A stretch of DNA of 22,842 bases. It comes from Candidatus Njordarchaeota archaeon. GTDB lineage: Archaea; Asgardarchaeota; Njordarchaeia; Njordarchaeales; Njordarchaeaceae. Position 1 is the first letter of the stretch, and every line of letters begins with the position of its first letter. Below, one piece after another: positions 21,606-22,842 of the stretch. Both the position numbers and the translations under genes were made by a program. The notes under the pieces are model-generated. The model did not search any database, was not told the origin of the DNA, and was given only the letters and a program-made list of their open reading frames with translations. Location: positions 1-22,842 of the forward strand of contig JAHKLG010000006.1 in assembly GCA_029856625.1 (NCBI GenBank), in the 5' to 3' direction.

Positions 21606-21977
21606 TTGTTTGAAAGTCATATAACGGTAGACCTTTATGAGACAAGATTTCCGGGAAAACTTGCTGGAAAAGAAGTGATTGATCCTGATGCTAGGAGATT
21701 AGGAATTGTAAAATGTTTGCGAATAAGAATGTCGCCATCCCCTTTAAGGTTATTCCTCGTAGTAAGGAATAAAGACATTGATATTGAAGTACCCTTCGAG
21801 TATGTTGAGAAGATTGGGAAGAATATTATAAAATTGAGAAGAAAAGTTGATGTAGAGGAAGTATCTGTTGATGAAGCATTAAAAATTATTGAGGACATAA
21901 AATCCGAAATTCTAATGGAGTTTCAAATATTAATGGAGAGCGAGAATAAAGAGAACGTCTCTACAATAAACGTGTAG
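21606..21977 (+). CDS. PRC-barrel domain protein
   Basis: A 123-residue protein. Residues 20-80 fit a PRC-barrel: LAGKEVIDPDARRLGIVKCL, then RLFLVVRNKDIDIEVPFEYVEKIGKNIIKL. A C-terminal acidic helix follows. PRC-barrels occur in RimM-like ribosome maturation factors and in CdvA-like cell-division proteins; this single-domain form is not assignable to either. The start is TTG at 21606, with GGGAG (21596-21600) 5 nt upstream. It is divergent from rfcS with a gap of about 210 bp, and 94 bp upstream of ribK. Confidence 0.75.
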   Translation: MFESHITVDLYETRFPGKLAGKEVIDPDARRLGIVKCLRIRMSPSPLRLFLVVRNKDIDIEVPFEYVEKIGKNIIKLRRKVDVEEVSVDEALKIIEDIKSEILMEFQILMESENKENVSTINV

Positions 21978-22071
21978 AAAAATATATACCCTTAAAAATT
22001 AGGAGAAAAATCCCCTCATAAATAATTTGTGAATTATAGGCTTCTTCGCTAATTTTGGGGGAGAAGAATTT

Positions 22072-22437
22072 ATGAGAACACTGAAGGTTAAGGGCCGTGT
22101 GATAAGTGGAATCGGCAGAGGAGCTTACTATGTTATGAAGCCCGAATATTCAGCGTTTTTTGAACGTATTCTGAAGGATTCTCCATTCCCTGGGACATTA
22201 AATATTATTGTAGATAGTGACATTACTGCTGAAATTTTACCTCATACATATGCGCCTAAAAATTATGGAGCTATAAAATACGCTGTTGGGAGATTCCATG
22301 AGATTCCAGTAATTGTTATTAAGCCTCAAAAAAGTGTTCATCCCGAGAATGTTTTAGAGATAGTTGCTCCAGTTAGTTTGAGACAAAAATTTAATTTAAA
22401 GGATGGCTCGGAGATAGAAGTTTATATATTCATGTGA
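22072..22437 (+). CDS. ribK: CTP-dependent riboflavin kinase
   Basis: A 121-residue archaeal riboflavin kinase, which phosphorylates riboflavin to FMN using CTP in place of ATP. LKVKGRVISGIGRGAYYVM at the N-terminus and PFPGTLNIIVDS near residues 38-49 are the characteristic loops, and HPENVLEIVAPVSLRQKFNLKDGSEIEV closes the small cradle-loop barrel. The length is as in the single-domain forms. The ATG at 22072 has GGGGGAG about 9 nt upstream. FMN is the precursor of prenyl-FMN used by UbiD enzymes, but the genes are 18 kb apart and no link is implied. Confidence 0.88.
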   Translation: MRTLKVKGRVISGIGRGAYYVMKPEYSAFFERILKDSPFPGTLNIIVDSDITAEILPHTYAPKNYGAIKYAVGRFHEIPVIVIKPQKSVHPENVLEIVAPVSLRQKFNLKDGSEIEVYIFM

Positions 22438-22513
22438 ACAGATAACTGATAATCTATCATTCTATCCCCGCTTTTCACTCAGTATCATTTTTGTCAGCTT
22501 AGTCAAGTCTGGA

Positions 22514-22842
22514 TTAAGCCAAAAGAACGTTATATAGTCTTTTAGATAATTTTATCGCATTGATTAGAGCAATATATTCCCTTTTTGCTTTTTCCTTACC
22601 TTCATAAATTTGTACTAATTCTCCTTCTTTGTTAATCATAAAGCCATCATCTAATGGTGTCTCCGACTCTGTAATTAAAATATCTACACAATAGGCTGCT
22701 GGTTTATATCTAAAGCTGAAGATTAAAAATTTCCTCGTGAGAGAAGTTATAAATGCGGTACCAAGAAAATCCTCATTAGAGAATAAGAAATTCCAAAAAT
22801 CTCGGAAGCTAAGTTTTATAACACTAACATCAGCACAAGTCG
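22514..22842 (-). CDS. Unknown protein, 5' end missing at window edge
   Basis: The last 108 codons of a minus-strand gene that enters from the right edge; the stop TAA is at 22516-22514. The visible part includes FRDFWNFLFSNEDFLGTAFI, then LTRKFLIFSFRYKPAAYCVD, ILITESETPLDDGF and a charged C-terminal helix ending LSKRLYNVLLA. There is no recognisable motif and no membrane-spanning segment. It is convergent with ribK (77 nt between stops). I do not recognise the family. Confidence 0.6.
   Translation of the reverse strand, partial: TCADVSVIKLSFRDFWNFLFSNEDFLGTAFITSLTRKFLIFSFRYKPAAYCVDILITESETPLDDGFMINKEGELVQIYEGKEKAKREYIALINAIKLSKRLYNVLLA

Overview
The window is chromosomal DNA from an archaeon, most likely a thermophilic member of the Thermoproteota or a related deep lineage. 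The evidence is gene content: replication factor C large and small subunits, archaeal type II GAPDH next to PGK, the tRNA C56 2'-O-methylase Trm56, CTP-dependent riboflavin kinase, a Dim2/Pno1-type KH protein, the archaeal COG1325 RNA-binding protein and C/D box sRNAs. Shine-Dalgarno sequences are of the GGTGA/GGAGGTGA type, TTG and GTG starts are common, and genes often overlap by 1-8 nt. The DNA is AT-rich except for one GC-rich non-coding island near 12.4-12.54 kb. No tRNA, rRNA, insertion sequence, CRISPR array or phage gene was seen.

Layout. 1-401 (-): 3' truncated PhoH-like ATPase. 696-2064 (+): a DUF2797-like protein and an ASCH-domain protein. 2065-2474: a protein-free stretch holding three C/D box sRNA genes. 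2475-5648 (+): UbiD-family decarboxylase, then a translationally coupled ATPase/PD-(D/E)XK protein and a small unknown protein. 5823-8546 (+): pgk, gap and a universal stress protein. 8555-10050 (-): a roadblock-like protein coupled to the KH protein. 10051-10906: no convincing gene. 10907-12163 (-): a DUF151-like protein and the COG1325 protein, with a candidate C/D sRNA between them. 12164-12675: a 22-bp palindrome, another candidate C/D sRNA and a GC-rich, highly structured RNA of unknown class on the minus strand. 12691-13515 (+): TatD-like hydrolase. 13523-14911 (-): phosphohexomutase. 14938-18346 (+): Trm56, MetRS and a HEAT-repeat protein. 18395-21393 (-): RFC large and small subunits. 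21606-22437 (+): PRC-barrel protein and riboflavin kinase. 22514-22842 (-): 5' truncated unknown gene.

How the genes work together. pgk and gap form a glycolytic/gluconeogenic pair. rfcL and rfcS are adjacent and encode the sliding-clamp loader. Trm56, MetRS, the KH protein, COG1325, the ASCH protein and the sRNAs give the window a strong RNA-processing and translation flavour.

The most interesting points are: (i) three clustered C/D sRNAs whose guides share a core complementary to what I recall as the AGGUGGUGCAU segment of archaeal 16S helix 34, each offset by one nucleotide so that they would address three consecutive residues; (ii) a palindromic TATA element that may drive two of them divergently; (iii) an unidentified structured RNA of about 275 nt; (iv) a methionyl-tRNA synthetase gene with no AUG, GUG or UUG start, only AUU behind a perfect Shine-Dalgarno; and (v) a tryptophan-rich insertion of about 100 residues in RFC large. 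All identifications rest on reading the sequence and memory of the families; no database search was run.
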